Source: Gilliamella sp. ESL0405 (GTDB lineage Bacteria; Pseudomonadota; Gammaproteobacteria; Enterobacterales; Orbaceae). From it: DNA of 64,000 nucleotides. Shown one piece after another: positions 56,358 to 64,000 of the stretch. The stretch covers positions 2,745,610 through 2,809,609 of the forward strand of contig NZ_CP048265.1 in NCBI RefSeq assembly GCF_019469205.1, written 5' to 3'. The notes beneath the pieces were generated by a model. The model searched no databases. It saw only the letters and a program-made list of their open reading frames with translations, and had not been told where the DNA came from. Each line of letters opens with the position of its first letter. Position 1 is the stretch's first letter. The position numbers and the translations under genes are program-made.

Positions 56358-57389
56358 CTATATACTATTGTCTTGTGGATGTTGCTTTTTACTATGGTGT
56401 TGTTCTTCCCATTTATCGTAAGCATTCACTATTTTAGCCACCACCGGATGACGCACGACATCTTCGCTATTAAAGAAGTTAAAACTGATTTCATCAACTT
56501 GGCTTAACACTTCTATTGCATGTCGTAAGCCGGATTTTTGATGACGGGGTAAATCGATTTGGGTAATATCGCCAGTGATGACCGCTTTAGAATTAAAACC
56601 AATGCGTGTTAAAAACATTTTCATCTGTTCAATGGTGGTATTTTGGCTTTCATCTAAAATAATAAAAGCGTCGTTAAGTGTACGCCCACGCATATAAGCT
56701 AATGGTGCAACTTCAATCACACTTTTTTCAATTAATTTTTCAACCTTTTCAAAGCCCAGCATTTCAAATAAAGCATCATAAAGCGGGCGTAAGTAAGGAT
56801 CCACTTTTTGGCTTAAGTCACCGGGTAAAAAGCCCAGTTTTTCGCCCGCTTCTACCGCAGGGCGAGTTAACACAATTCGACGAATTTGTTGTTTTTCAAG
56901 CGCATCAACCGCAGCAGCTACCGCCAAATAAGTTTTACCCGTTCCGGCCGGACCAATACCAAAGGAAATATCATAATCTAAAACATGCGCAATATACTGT
57001 GCTTGATTTGCCGTTCTCGGTTTAATCACGCCACGCTTAGTTTTGATCATGACTAATTTGCCACCATGTTGATCGATATAGGCAGGTAAATGTTCACTAA
57101 CTTTGTTAAGCGCGCCTGATTCTTTAATCGCTAGATGAATTTGCTCTGGTTCAATATTAACAACTTTAGTTTTTAATTTAGTTTGTTTATAAAGAGACTG
57201 CAAAATGTCATTGGCAGCCTCAACACAAATCTTATCGCCTGTGATTGAAAACAAGTTACCACGATGATTAATTTCAATACCAAGTCGACGTTCAAGTTGT
57301 TTAACGTTATCATCATGAGGGCCACAAAGACTATTTAACCTTTGATTATCATCTGGTTCAAGCACGGTTTGATGTGTAATAATTTTCAA
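56358..57389 (-). CDS. ybeZ: PhoH-like ATPase (YbeZ)
   Basis: The 343-residue P-loop protein matches E. coli YbeZ (346). The Walker A is GIGPAGTGKTYLA (near residue 145), the Walker B is AFIILDESQNTT (near 247), and the region RPAVEAGEKLGFLPGDL lies between. The N-terminal RNA-binding KH-like part (about 30-110) is present. YbeZ works with YbeY in rRNA processing and is usually followed by ybeY. Here its TAG is followed at once by the mrdA ribosome site and ybeY is not adjacent. A zinc-ribbon gene separates it from miaB. Confidence 0.93.
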   Translation of the reverse strand: MKIITHQTVLEPDDNQRLNSLCGPHDDNVKQLERRLGIEINHRGNLFSITGDKICVEAANDILQSLYKQTKLKTKVVNIEPEQIHLAIKESGALNKVSEHLPAYIDQHGGKLVMIKTKRGVIKPRTANQAQYIAHVLDYDISFGIGPAGTGKTYLAVAAAVDALEKQQIRRIVLTRPAVEAGEKLGFLPGDLSQKVDPYLRPLYDALFEMLGFEKVEKLIEKSVIEVAPLAYMRGRTLNDAFIILDESQNTTIEQMKMFLTRIGFNSKAVITGDITQIDLPRHQKSGLRHAIEVLSQVDEISFNFFNSEDVVRHPVVAKIVNAYDKWEEQHHSKKQHPQDNSI

Positions 57390-57412
57390 TAATAAGCCCT
57401 CTAATTATTATG

Positions 57413-57892
57413 TTAATTGCTAAGTTTTCCTTCACATAAAGAGCATTTTTCAACGCCTTTTAAAAATTCCATTTTACAATGCTGGCAAGTCACAATATTT
57501 CCCGACACAACCTGATCAACCAACCTTGTCGCCTGTTGTTGATCTAAACCTTGCGTTTTTAGTTTATTGATCATCATTGAGATTGGTGTACCGCTTTTTA
57601 ATTCTTGCTCAACATCATTGCCTATTTCTTCTTCTAAGCTAGGCGGTACATAGTTTAAAACATTTTCATTATATTCTGAATGACAATGATTACATCGAAT
57701 GTATCTTCCTAATGTTTGAAAACTGAATATTGGAATAAAAAACAACGTAAAATATCTTGCCATTTTAACTTGCGTATATTTTTGTTGTTTTTCATCTGAT
57801 TTGATGTTTTGCACTGTACAACAATTAGGGCAATTAAATTGCCCTGTTTCTTCATCTACTTCACGACCTCTAGAACCAAATATAATGAACAT
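57413..57892 (-). CDS. Zinc-ribbon protein (zinc-ribbon_15-like)
   Basis: This 159-residue protein has two zinc knuckles forming the N-terminal ribbon: FNCPNCCTVQ (residues 19-28) and RCNHCHSEY (about 66-74). They flank a hydrophobic ARYFTLFFIPIFSF stretch, the layout of zinc-ribbon_15 proteins that begin FIIFG-RGR. A second ribbon, TCQHCKMEF and CSLCEG, closes the protein, with a short helical region between. The function is unknown. It is inserted between miaB and ybeZ, which are adjacent in E. coli, and is probably co-transcribed with them. Confidence 0.7.
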   Translation of the reverse strand: MFIIFGSRGREVDEETGQFNCPNCCTVQNIKSDEKQQKYTQVKMARYFTLFFIPIFSFQTLGRYIRCNHCHSEYNENVLNYVPPSLEEEIGNDVEQELKSGTPISMMINKLKTQGLDQQQATRLVDQVVSGNIVTCQHCKMEFLKGVEKCSLCEGKLSN

Positions 57893-57949
57893 TTTCTTTC
57901 CTTTCCGTTATGAAATAATATTATTTTTATAATTAAATACGTTATTTAA

Positions 57950-59377
57950 TTATGGATGATAAATACCAACGCCTAGATCGTTTTCTTTGCGAGTTCTTGA
58001 AATCACAGACATAGGTGATTGACTCACCCTCAGATCCATTTCATCCTCGGTACGCACGACTTTACCTCTTAATGAATTTGGATAAACATCGGTAATTTCA
58101 ACATCAACAAATTTACCAATCATATTTGGATGACCTTCGAAGTTAACAATACGGTTATTTTCAGTTCTGCCCGTTAATTCCATGAGATCTTTTTTGGATG
58201 GTCCTTCGACTAAAATACGTTGCACTGTATTTAGCATACGACGGCTAAATTGCATTGCTTGCTGATTGATCCGTTCTTGCAAGATATAAAGACGTTGTTT
58301 TTTCTCTTCCTCAGAAACATTATCTTCCATTTCAGCTGCGGGTGTGCCAGGGCGTGCTGAATAAACAAAGCTATAGCTTAAGTCAAAATTGACATCGGCA
58401 ATTAGTTTCATGGTTTGTTCAAAATCTTCCTGTGTTTCGCCCGGAAAACCGACAATAAAATCAGAACTGATTTGAATATCAGGACGAACTTTACGTAATT
58501 TTCGAATAATCGATTTATACTCAATCGCTGTATGAGTTCGTTTCATTAAATTTAAAACACGGTCAGATCCACTTTGCACCGGTAAATGCAAAAAGTTAAC
58601 CAGTTCCGGCGTGTCACGATAAACATCGATAATATCATCAGTGAATTCAATAGGATGACTGGTCGTGAAGCGAATTCGATCAATACCGTCAATGGCAGCA
58701 ACTAAACGAAGTAGTTCGGCAAACGAACAAATATCGCCATCAAAAGTAGGACCACGATATGCATTCACATTTTGCCCAAGCAAATTAACTTCACGCACAC
58801 CTTGTTCTGCTAACTGTGCTATTTCGTAAATTACATCATCACAAGGCCTACTGACCTCTTCGCCACGGGTATAAGGTACAACACAATAAGTACAATATTT
58901 ATTACACCCTTCCATAATTGACACAAAAGCCGTTGGGCCTTCACTACGTGGTTCTGGTAAGCGATCAAATTTCTCAATTTCAGGAAAGCTAACATCCACA
59001 ACATGGTTACCTTTACCACTACGAATTTGCTCAATCATCTCTGGCAAACGGTGAAAAGTTTGTGGCCCAAAAATAATATCGACAAATGGCGCACGTTTAC
59101 GTATGTGGGCACCTTCTTGAGAAGCCACACATCCCCCCACACCGATAATAATATCAGGGTTATGTTGTTTTAAGTTTTTCCAGCGTCCCAATTGGTGAAA
59201 AACTTTTTCTTGTGCTTTTTCTCGAATAGAGCAGGTATTTAATAATAAAATATCCGCTTCTTCTGCATTGTCTGTTAATGTTAAACCGTGGGTGGATTCA
59301 AGGAGATCGGCCATTTTAGTTGAATCATATTCATTCATCTGGCAGCCCCAAGTTTTGATATGTAATTTTTTGCTCAT
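57950..59377 (-). CDS. miaB: tRNA-2-methylthio-N6-isopentenyladenosine methylthiotransferase
   Basis: This 475-residue radical-SAM enzyme (474 in E. coli) adds the 2-methylthio group to i6A37 of tRNAs reading U-starting codons. The N-terminal UPF0004 domain supplies three Cys of the auxiliary cluster ([23 protein letters not shown]). The radical-SAM Cys triad is CNKYCTYC (about 157-164), followed by the C-terminal TRAM domain. The start was set at the ATG at 59375-59377 ([15 protein letters not shown]), matching E. coli; a TTG one codon upstream is less likely. It heads the miaB, zinc-ribbon, ybeZ, mrdA, mrdB, dacA series. Confidence 0.96.
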   Translation of the reverse strand: MSKKLHIKTWGCQMNEYDSTKMADLLESTHGLTLTDNAEEADILLLNTCSIREKAQEKVFHQLGRWKNLKQHNPDIIIGVGGCVASQEGAHIRKRAPFVDIIFGPQTFHRLPEMIEQIRSGKGNHVVDVSFPEIEKFDRLPEPRSEGPTAFVSIMEGCNKYCTYCVVPYTRGEEVSRPCDDVIYEIAQLAEQGVREVNLLGQNVNAYRGPTFDGDICSFAELLRLVAAIDGIDRIRFTTSHPIEFTDDIIDVYRDTPELVNFLHLPVQSGSDRVLNLMKRTHTAIEYKSIIRKLRKVRPDIQISSDFIVGFPGETQEDFEQTMKLIADVNFDLSYSFVYSARPGTPAAEMEDNVSEEEKKQRLYILQERINQQAMQFSRRMLNTVQRILVEGPSKKDLMELTGRTENNRIVNFEGHPNMIGKFVDVEITDVYPNSLRGKVVRTEDEMDLRVSQSPMSVISRTRKENDLGVGIYHP

Positions 59378-59380
59378 CAA

Positions 59381-59803
59381 TAACTCAGCTATATTTAATT
59401 GTTAAAATGAAAACGGGTTTAAATCCGCGATTTTAGCGTGCTATATTGTAATCCTTTGTGAATGTAGGGTCTATATAAAGATGAGCTTAAATTAGTCTTT
59501 TTATCATTGATAAGTAAAAAATATTTTTTAATTCATTCTAACTAATAATTTCATAGAAGTTTATAGTTAATGAGTAATAAACAAACAAATTGAAACCGTT
59601 TTCATTACGATTTTTTATCACCAATAAATTCCAGCTAAAATCGACCTAAAAACCTAGATTAAAAAAGTTTAAATCGTCTTAATCGTTATTTTAAACGCAT
59701 AACAGCCGGTGATATATGTTTTATTATTGGCATTAATAATATAAAAATGATTATCGACAAAACCTTTTATAACTAAGCAGACTAAATTTTTAATTAAACA
59801 ACC
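59381..59803. other. Divergent intergenic region miaB / amiC
   Basis: About 420 AT-rich bases without a credible gene. The miaB promoter should lie in the left part but no clear -35/-10 pair was found. The right end holds the Fur-like box and the amiC promoter, listed separately. Confidence 0.4.
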
Positions 59804-59851
59804 GATTATGATAATCATTCTTCTTAACATGTTTTTATTTTATGTTATTAT
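59804..59851 (+). promoter_or_regulatory. Fur-like box and promoter of amiC
   Basis: GATTATGATAATCATTCTT (59804-59822) matches the 19-base Fur consensus GATAATGATAATCATTATC at 16 positions. Immediately downstream is a promoter: TTAACA (59824-59829), 16 bases, TATTAT (59846-59851) with an extended TG. A bound Fur would abut or overlap the -35. Iron control of a septal amidase would be unusual. Confidence 0.6.
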
Positions 59852-59889
59852 CTGCGACTAATTTACCTAACAGATGAAAGTAAGAAGAT

Positions 59890-61125
59890 ATGTCAAAAAC
59901 ATTTAGTCCAACAAAACGTCTTTTAGTTAAGGGCATTATTGCGACTTGTTTATTGTCAGTTTCTCGTGTTGGCTTTGCTGCGACAAAGGCACAGATTGTT
60001 GCTGTTCGTGTTTGGCCTTCTTCAACTTATACTCGCATCACGTTAGAATCAAATATCAAACTTAACTATAAACGTTCTGCACTACGTAACCCCGACAGAA
60101 TGGTGATAGACATAGATAAAGTGGATTTAAATACTACACTAAAAAGTATTTCATCAAAAGTTTTAAACCACGATCCTTATATAAAATCAATCAGAGTTTT
60201 ACAACTTGATCCTAAAACGGTCAGAATAATGATTGTATTAAAGCAAGGTGTAGAGCCAAATACATTCACGTTACCGCCTATTGAAACGTTTAAACATCGT
60301 TTAGTGATGGATCTTTATCCGTCTAAATCTGCTTCACCGGAAGATGACGATCCGTTACTGGCATTGCTCGAAGAGTACACCAAAGGCGACTTGACCCAAA
60401 AACAATCACAGATCAAAACAACAACGAATAAAAATAAAAATGCCCCAGTTGTTGTTGTGCTTGATCCAGGCCATGGCGGTGAAGATCCCGGCGCTATAGG
60501 ATATAAAAAGACCCGAGAAAAAGATATTGTTTTACAAATTGCTCGCCGGACTTACAACCTGCTAAAAAAAGAGCCAAATATAAAAGTCTACATGACGCGC
60601 AACGAAGATGTCTTTATCCCTTTAAATGTGCGAGTTGCAAAAGCTCGCTCGTTGCATGCAGATCTGTTTATCTCAATCCATGCTGATGCCTTTACCAACC
60701 GATCGGTAAAAGGATCGACAGTTTTTGCCTTATCAACCAAAGGTGCCAGTAGTTCAGCAGCTAGCTATTTAGCGCAAACTCAAAATAAAGCTGACCAAAT
60801 CGGTGGCGTTAGCCGTAGTGGTGATAAGTACTTAGATAATACAATTTTAGACCTGGTACAAAAAACCACACTAAGTAATGGTGTGTTATTGGGTAATGCC
60901 ATTTTAAATCGTATGAAAGTGGTCAATCAATTACACAAACCATCAATTGAAAAAGCAGGTTTTGCGGTATTAAAAGCCCCCGATATCCCTTCTGTTTTGG
61001 TTGAAACAGCTTTTATCAGTAATATAAATGAAGAGAAAAAGCTAAAAACGGCTTCATTCCAAAATCAGGTATCAAAAGCCATTTTAAATGGTATTAAAGA
61101 TTACTTAAAAAAACGTAAGAATTAG
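59890..61125 (+). CDS. amiC: N-acetylmuramoyl-L-alanine amidase AmiC
   Basis: This 411-residue periplasmic zinc amidase (417 in E. coli) splits septal peptidoglycan for daughter-cell separation. It has an N-terminal signal, then an AMIN domain (about 35-145, VAVRVWPSSTYTRITLES), a linker (LLALLEEYTKGDL), and the Amidase_3 domain with VLDPGHGGEDPGAIG, the zinc Glu in KTREKDIVLQIA, SIHADAF and the catalytic Glu in VLVETAFISN. The alignment with E. coli AmiC is close, but the twin-arginine signal (SRRRLLQG) reads TKRLLVKG here, so export may be by Sec or by a Lys-Arg Tat signal. A Fur-like box lies upstream. Confidence 0.93.
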   Translation: MSKTFSPTKRLLVKGIIATCLLSVSRVGFAATKAQIVAVRVWPSSTYTRITLESNIKLNYKRSALRNPDRMVIDIDKVDLNTTLKSISSKVLNHDPYIKSIRVLQLDPKTVRIMIVLKQGVEPNTFTLPPIETFKHRLVMDLYPSKSASPEDDDPLLALLEEYTKGDLTQKQSQIKTTTNKNKNAPVVVVLDPGHGGEDPGAIGYKKTREKDIVLQIARRTYNLLKKEPNIKVYMTRNEDVFIPLNVRVAKARSLHADLFISIHADAFTNRSVKGSTVFALSTKGASSSAASYLAQTQNKADQIGGVSRSGDKYLDNTILDLVQKTTLSNGVLLGNAILNRMKVVNQLHKPSIEKAGFAVLKAPDIPSVLVETAFISNINEEKKLKTASFQNQVSKAILNGIKDYLKKRKN

Positions 61126-61128
61126 TTT

Positions 61129-61166
61129 TGTCAAAAACTTTCAGAAAATACCTACGTTTTAGTATA
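61129..61166 (+). repeat. Short intergenic repeat, copy 2
   Basis: This stretch, from TTGTCAAAAACTTTCAGAAA to CCTACGTTTTAGTA, is a near copy (about six differences) of 16453-16490. It fills the 44-base gap between the convergent amiC and rsmG. The element type is unknown. Confidence 0.55.
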
Positions 61167-61169
61167 AAA

Positions 61170-61769
61170 CTATTGAATGATGACTAAACGCCGTTCAGCA
61201 TCTAACTCAGGAATCGTTAATTTAATATCTTGTTTCAAAGTAAAACCGGCAGGAATAGCATCGATTTCACTTCCTTTAAGCGCATAAAAAGATCCTTGCT
61301 GATTCGGTAGATGTTTACACCAATTAAGCATATCTTGCAAAGAGGCAAAAGCCCGACTAATTACACCGTCAAACTGTTTATCGCAATAGGCTTCAATTCG
61401 GCTCTGAACGGGATTAATATTAGTCAGTTTTAGTTCAAATTGTACCTGCTTTAAAAAGCGAATACGCTTGCCTAAACTATCAACTAAATCAAATTGTTTA
61501 TCAGGATTGATAATGGCCAACGGAATGCCCGGTAAGCCCGGTCCGGTGCCAACATCAATAAAACTGTTACCAACTAAATAAGGTGAAACGACAACGCTGT
61601 CCATGATGTGTTTTATCAACATTTCATTAGGATCACGCACAGCGGTTAAATTATAAGCTTTGTTCCACTTATTAAGCATTTGAACATAATCAATTAACTG
61701 ATCTATTTGCTGATCTGTGATCAAAAGATCCGTTTGATCAATTAGATTAATGAGTTTCTTTTTTAACAT
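61170..61769 (-). CDS. rsmG: 16S rRNA (guanine-527-N7) methyltransferase
   Basis: The 199-residue SAM-dependent enzyme (207 in E. coli) methylates G527 of 16S rRNA. The SAM-binding motif I is [18 protein letters not shown], with [25 protein letters not shown] before it and [10 protein letters not shown] after it, all GidB signatures. It overlaps the end of mnmG by 23 bases and is co-transcribed with it, as in E. coli. Loss of this gene gives low-level streptomycin resistance in many bacteria. Confidence 0.96.
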   Translation of the reverse strand: MLKKKLINLIDQTDLLITDQQIDQLIDYVQMLNKWNKAYNLTAVRDPNEMLIKHIMDSVVVSPYLVGNSFIDVGTGPGLPGIPLAIINPDKQFDLVDSLGKRIRFLKQVQFELKLTNINPVQSRIEAYCDKQFDGVISRAFASLQDMLNWCKHLPNQQGSFYALKGSEIDAIPAGFTLKQDIKLTIPELDAERRLVIIQ

Positions 61770-63639
61770 AATTTTTCTTTTTTAAATAAACCAATAGCAT
61801 CGAAATAGCCGCGGGTGTAATACCTGAAATGCGTGAAGCTTGACCAATTGAAACTGGCTTATGTTGTTTCAACTTAGCCACCACTTCATTCGATAACCCC
61901 GATATTTCGGCATAATCGATATGCGCCGGAATTAATGTCTCTTCGTTGCGTTTTTGCCGCTCGATTTCTTCAATTTGCAGCTTAATATAACCATCATATT
62001 TAACTTGAATTTCAACTTGTTCAGCCGCTTGCGCATCATTCAGACCTGGTGCAAACAATGACAATGATTTTAATGTTTGATAACTCATTTCAGGACGTTT
62101 GAGTAACTCTTCACCATTAGCTTCTTTGGTTAAATTGGCGCTTAATACCGCATTAACTTCATCAATAGTTTCAATATGCGGATGCACCCAAATGTCTCGT
62201 AATCGAGCTCTTTCTTGCTCAATGGCTTCAAATTTTTCATTAAATCGCTGCCAACGATAATCATCAACCATGCCTAACTTGCGGCCGATCTCGGTTAGAC
62301 GAATATCAGCATTATCTTCCCGAAGCATTAAACGATATTCAGCTCGCGAAGTAAACATACGATAAGGTTCATTTGTCCCTAAAGTACAAAGATCGTCAAC
62401 CAGTACCCCTAAATAAGCTTGATCACGAGTTGGATACCATTGATCTTGATCATAAACAAATCTGGCAGCATTTAATCCCGCTAACATCCCTTGCGCCGCA
62501 GCCTCTTCATAACCGGTCGTTCCGTTGATTTGACCGGCTAAAAATAGCCCTTTGATCACTTTACTTTCAAGTGTAGGCTTAAGATCCCGTGGATCAAAAT
62601 AATCATATTCGATCGCATAGCCCGGTCTGACAATATTGGCATTTTCAAGCCCTTTCATACTACGCACAAAAGCAAGTTGCGTATCAAATGGTAAACTTGT
62701 CGAGATCCCATTTGGATAGATCTCGTTGCTATCTAATCCTTCCGGCTCAAGATAGATCTGATGCGAATTACGATCAGCAAAACGCATTATTTTATCTTCA
62801 ATAGAAGGACAATATCTTGGACCAACCCCTTCAATAACACCTGTATACATTGGGCTACGATCTAAACTGTTACGAATGATCTCGTGGGTTGTTTCATTGG
62901 TACTTGTTATATAACAAGGGATCTGTCTTGGATGCTCACTTGCATTGCCTAAAAATGAAAATACCGGAACAGGATCATCACCATACTGTGTACCTAATTT
63001 TGAAAAATCAATGGTTCTGGCATCAATTCTTGGTGGCGTTCCTGTTTTTAAGCGCCCCATTCTAAAAGGGTATTGGTGTAATGATTTAGATAAGCCGATC
63101 GCTGCAGGATCCCCTGTTCGTCCGCCACTGTAATTATCTAAGCCAATATGGATCTTACCGTCTAAAAACGTTCCAGTAGTGAGTACAACCGCTTTAGCTT
63201 TAAAGCTAACACCCATTTGGGTTTTTACACCGACGATCTGATCGTTTTCGATGATCACATCTTCAACCGATTGTTGAAATAACATTAGGTTTTCTTGGTT
63301 TTCAATCGTTGTGCGGATCACTTTACGGTAAAGCGATCGATCTGCTTGAGCACGTGTTGCCCTAACTGCTGGACCTTTACTGCTGTTTAAGATCCTGAAC
63401 TGGATCCCAGCTAGATCGATAGCATGTGCCATTAACCCACCCATTGCATCGATCTCTTTAACCAAATGTCCTTTGCCGATCCCGCCAATAGCTGGATTAC
63501 AGGACATTTGACCTAACGTATTGATATTATGGGTTAAAAGAAGTGTTTTGCGGCCCATTCTTGCTGATGCCATGGCAGCTTCTGTTCCTGCATGACCGCC
63601 ACCAACAATGATGACATCAAAAAGATCCGGATAAAACAT
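61747..63639 (-). CDS. mnmG: tRNA uridine-34 carboxymethylaminomethyl modification enzyme MnmG
   Basis: This 630-residue FAD protein (629 in E. coli) works with MnmE to place cmnm5 or nm5 on U34 of tRNAs. The FAD site is [21 protein letters not shown] near the N-terminus. GidA family signatures [20 protein letters not shown] and [10 protein letters not shown] lie further in, then the [21 protein letters not shown] block and a helical C-terminus. It is transcribed away from the origin region, with rsmG behind it, exactly the gidA-gidB arrangement beside oriC in E. coli. Confidence 0.97.
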   Translation of the reverse strand: MFYPDLFDVIIVGGGHAGTEAAMASARMGRKTLLLTHNINTLGQMSCNPAIGGIGKGHLVKEIDAMGGLMAHAIDLAGIQFRILNSSKGPAVRATRAQADRSLYRKVIRTTIENQENLMLFQQSVEDVIIENDQIVGVKTQMGVSFKAKAVVLTTGTFLDGKIHIGLDNYSGGRTGDPAAIGLSKSLHQYPFRMGRLKTGTPPRIDARTIDFSKLGTQYGDDPVPVFSFLGNASEHPRQIPCYITSTNETTHEIIRNSLDRSPMYTGVIEGVGPRYCPSIEDKIMRFADRNSHQIYLEPEGLDSNEIYPNGISTSLPFDTQLAFVRSMKGLENANIVRPGYAIEYDYFDPRDLKPTLESKVIKGLFLAGQINGTTGYEEAAAQGMLAGLNAARFVYDQDQWYPTRDQAYLGVLVDDLCTLGTNEPYRMFTSRAEYRLMLREDNADIRLTEIGRKLGMVDDYRWQRFNEKFEAIEQERARLRDIWVHPHIETIDEVNAVLSANLTKEANGEELLKRPEMSYQTLKSLSLFAPGLNDAQAAEQVEIQVKYDGYIKLQIEEIERQKRNEETLIPAHIDYAEISGLSNEVVAKLKQHKPVSIGQASRISGITPAAISMLLVYLKKKNYVKKETH

Positions 63640-63654
63640 ATAAAGCCTCGTTGT

Positions 63655-64000
63655 TATTTATCTATCGGTGATCGTATTTTTTTGATCGGGTGATCTGATT
63701 TAATTTAGCGTTAGGAATTGTACTCATCTTTTCAGTTACGTCAAATGATCTATTTTGATCGCGCTTTAAATTAAATAAGATCTTTTATGTGATCTTTTTT
63801 ATTTTTACTACTATTAGTGCGGATCCTTTTTGTTGATAACTAGGTTTTCTTGTAATTTTATAGGATCTTATCGATCGTGAAATTCTGTTAATTGATCGGA
63901 TCTTTTTTTGGTTAAAGCTGTTGATAATTGTTTTAGTTATCCACAGAAGATTTATTTTTTTAGGTTATTAATACCCTCATCACAGCTTATTAGGGGAATT
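63655..64000. other. oriC: Chromosomal replication origin oriC (may continue past the window)
   Basis: Twelve GATC sites fall within about 235 bases (63669-63903), far above chance, the mark of Dam/SeqA control. On the mnmG side several GATCT-led AT-rich words (GATCTGATTTAAT, GATCTATTTTGAT, GATCTTTTTTATT) resemble the E. coli 13-mer unwinding repeats. A perfect DnaA box TTATCCACA lies at 63937-63945, and two one-mismatch boxes (TGTTGATAA, minus-strand TTATCAACA) at 63831-63839 and 63919-63927. The order mnmG, AT-rich 13-mers, then DnaA boxes ending with a consensus box followed by GAAGAT parallels E. coli oriC. Confidence 0.9.

Overview
The window is a dense, low-GC bacterial chromosome segment. 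Its protein families, operator types and gene order (menA-rraA, carAB, rpsB-tsf-pyrH-frr, miaB-phoH, mrdA-mrdB-dacA, mnmG-rsmG beside an origin) are those of a gammaproteobacterium related to Enterobacterales and Pasteurellaceae. The low GC, the non-PTS sucrose (csc) cluster and a type VI secretion VgrG island suggest the insect-gut Orbaceae (Gilliamella-like). That genus-level guess is inference. There is no rRNA, no complete insertion sequence, no CRISPR array and no prophage.

Layout. 1-5.8 kb: start of ndh, a membrane-fusion protein with two ABC-2 permeases, then menA-rraA. 5.9-11 kb: dprA, def, grpE (with a sigma-32 promoter), nadK, pgpA, argF. 11.3-15.7 kb: carAB behind tandem ARG boxes. 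15.9-20.7 kb: a GFA-family protein, initiator tRNA, metF-metE and a YagU-like membrane protein. 21-25.9 kb: LexA-controlled recN, coaBC, dut, slmA, mscS. 26-32.7 kb: cysE, then a sucrose regulon (cscB, cscR, cscA, cscK) with three identical LacI-type operators and a perfect CRP site, followed by a maa-like acetyltransferase. 32.7-39.2 kb: dxr-deoR-deoC, with two DeoR-type operators, lies next to frr-pyrH-tsf-rpsB; rpsB has its own leader.

39.4-51.5 kb is the accessory region and the most interesting part. All its genes lie on the minus strand. In transcription order they are: a VgrG spike with a transthyretin-like C-terminal extension; a 334-residue protein with a clan-CD (caspase-like) His/Cys pattern; five tandem paralogues of membrane-anchored Sel1-repeat proteins, the first of which shares a TAATG stop/start with the preceding gene; two damaged Imm52-like genes; and two paralogous lipoproteins. 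I read this as a T6SS effector with an expanded, recombining immunity array plus remnants of other immunity genes.

52-64 kb: dacA, mrdB (rodA), mrdA (apparently with an AUU start), phoH, a zinc-ribbon protein, miaB, amiC behind a Fur-like box, rsmG and mnmG. The right end carries a cluster of GATC sites, 13-mer-like AT-rich repeats and DnaA boxes that mark the chromosomal origin.

All calls come from reading the sequence and from knowledge of protein families. No database search was run.
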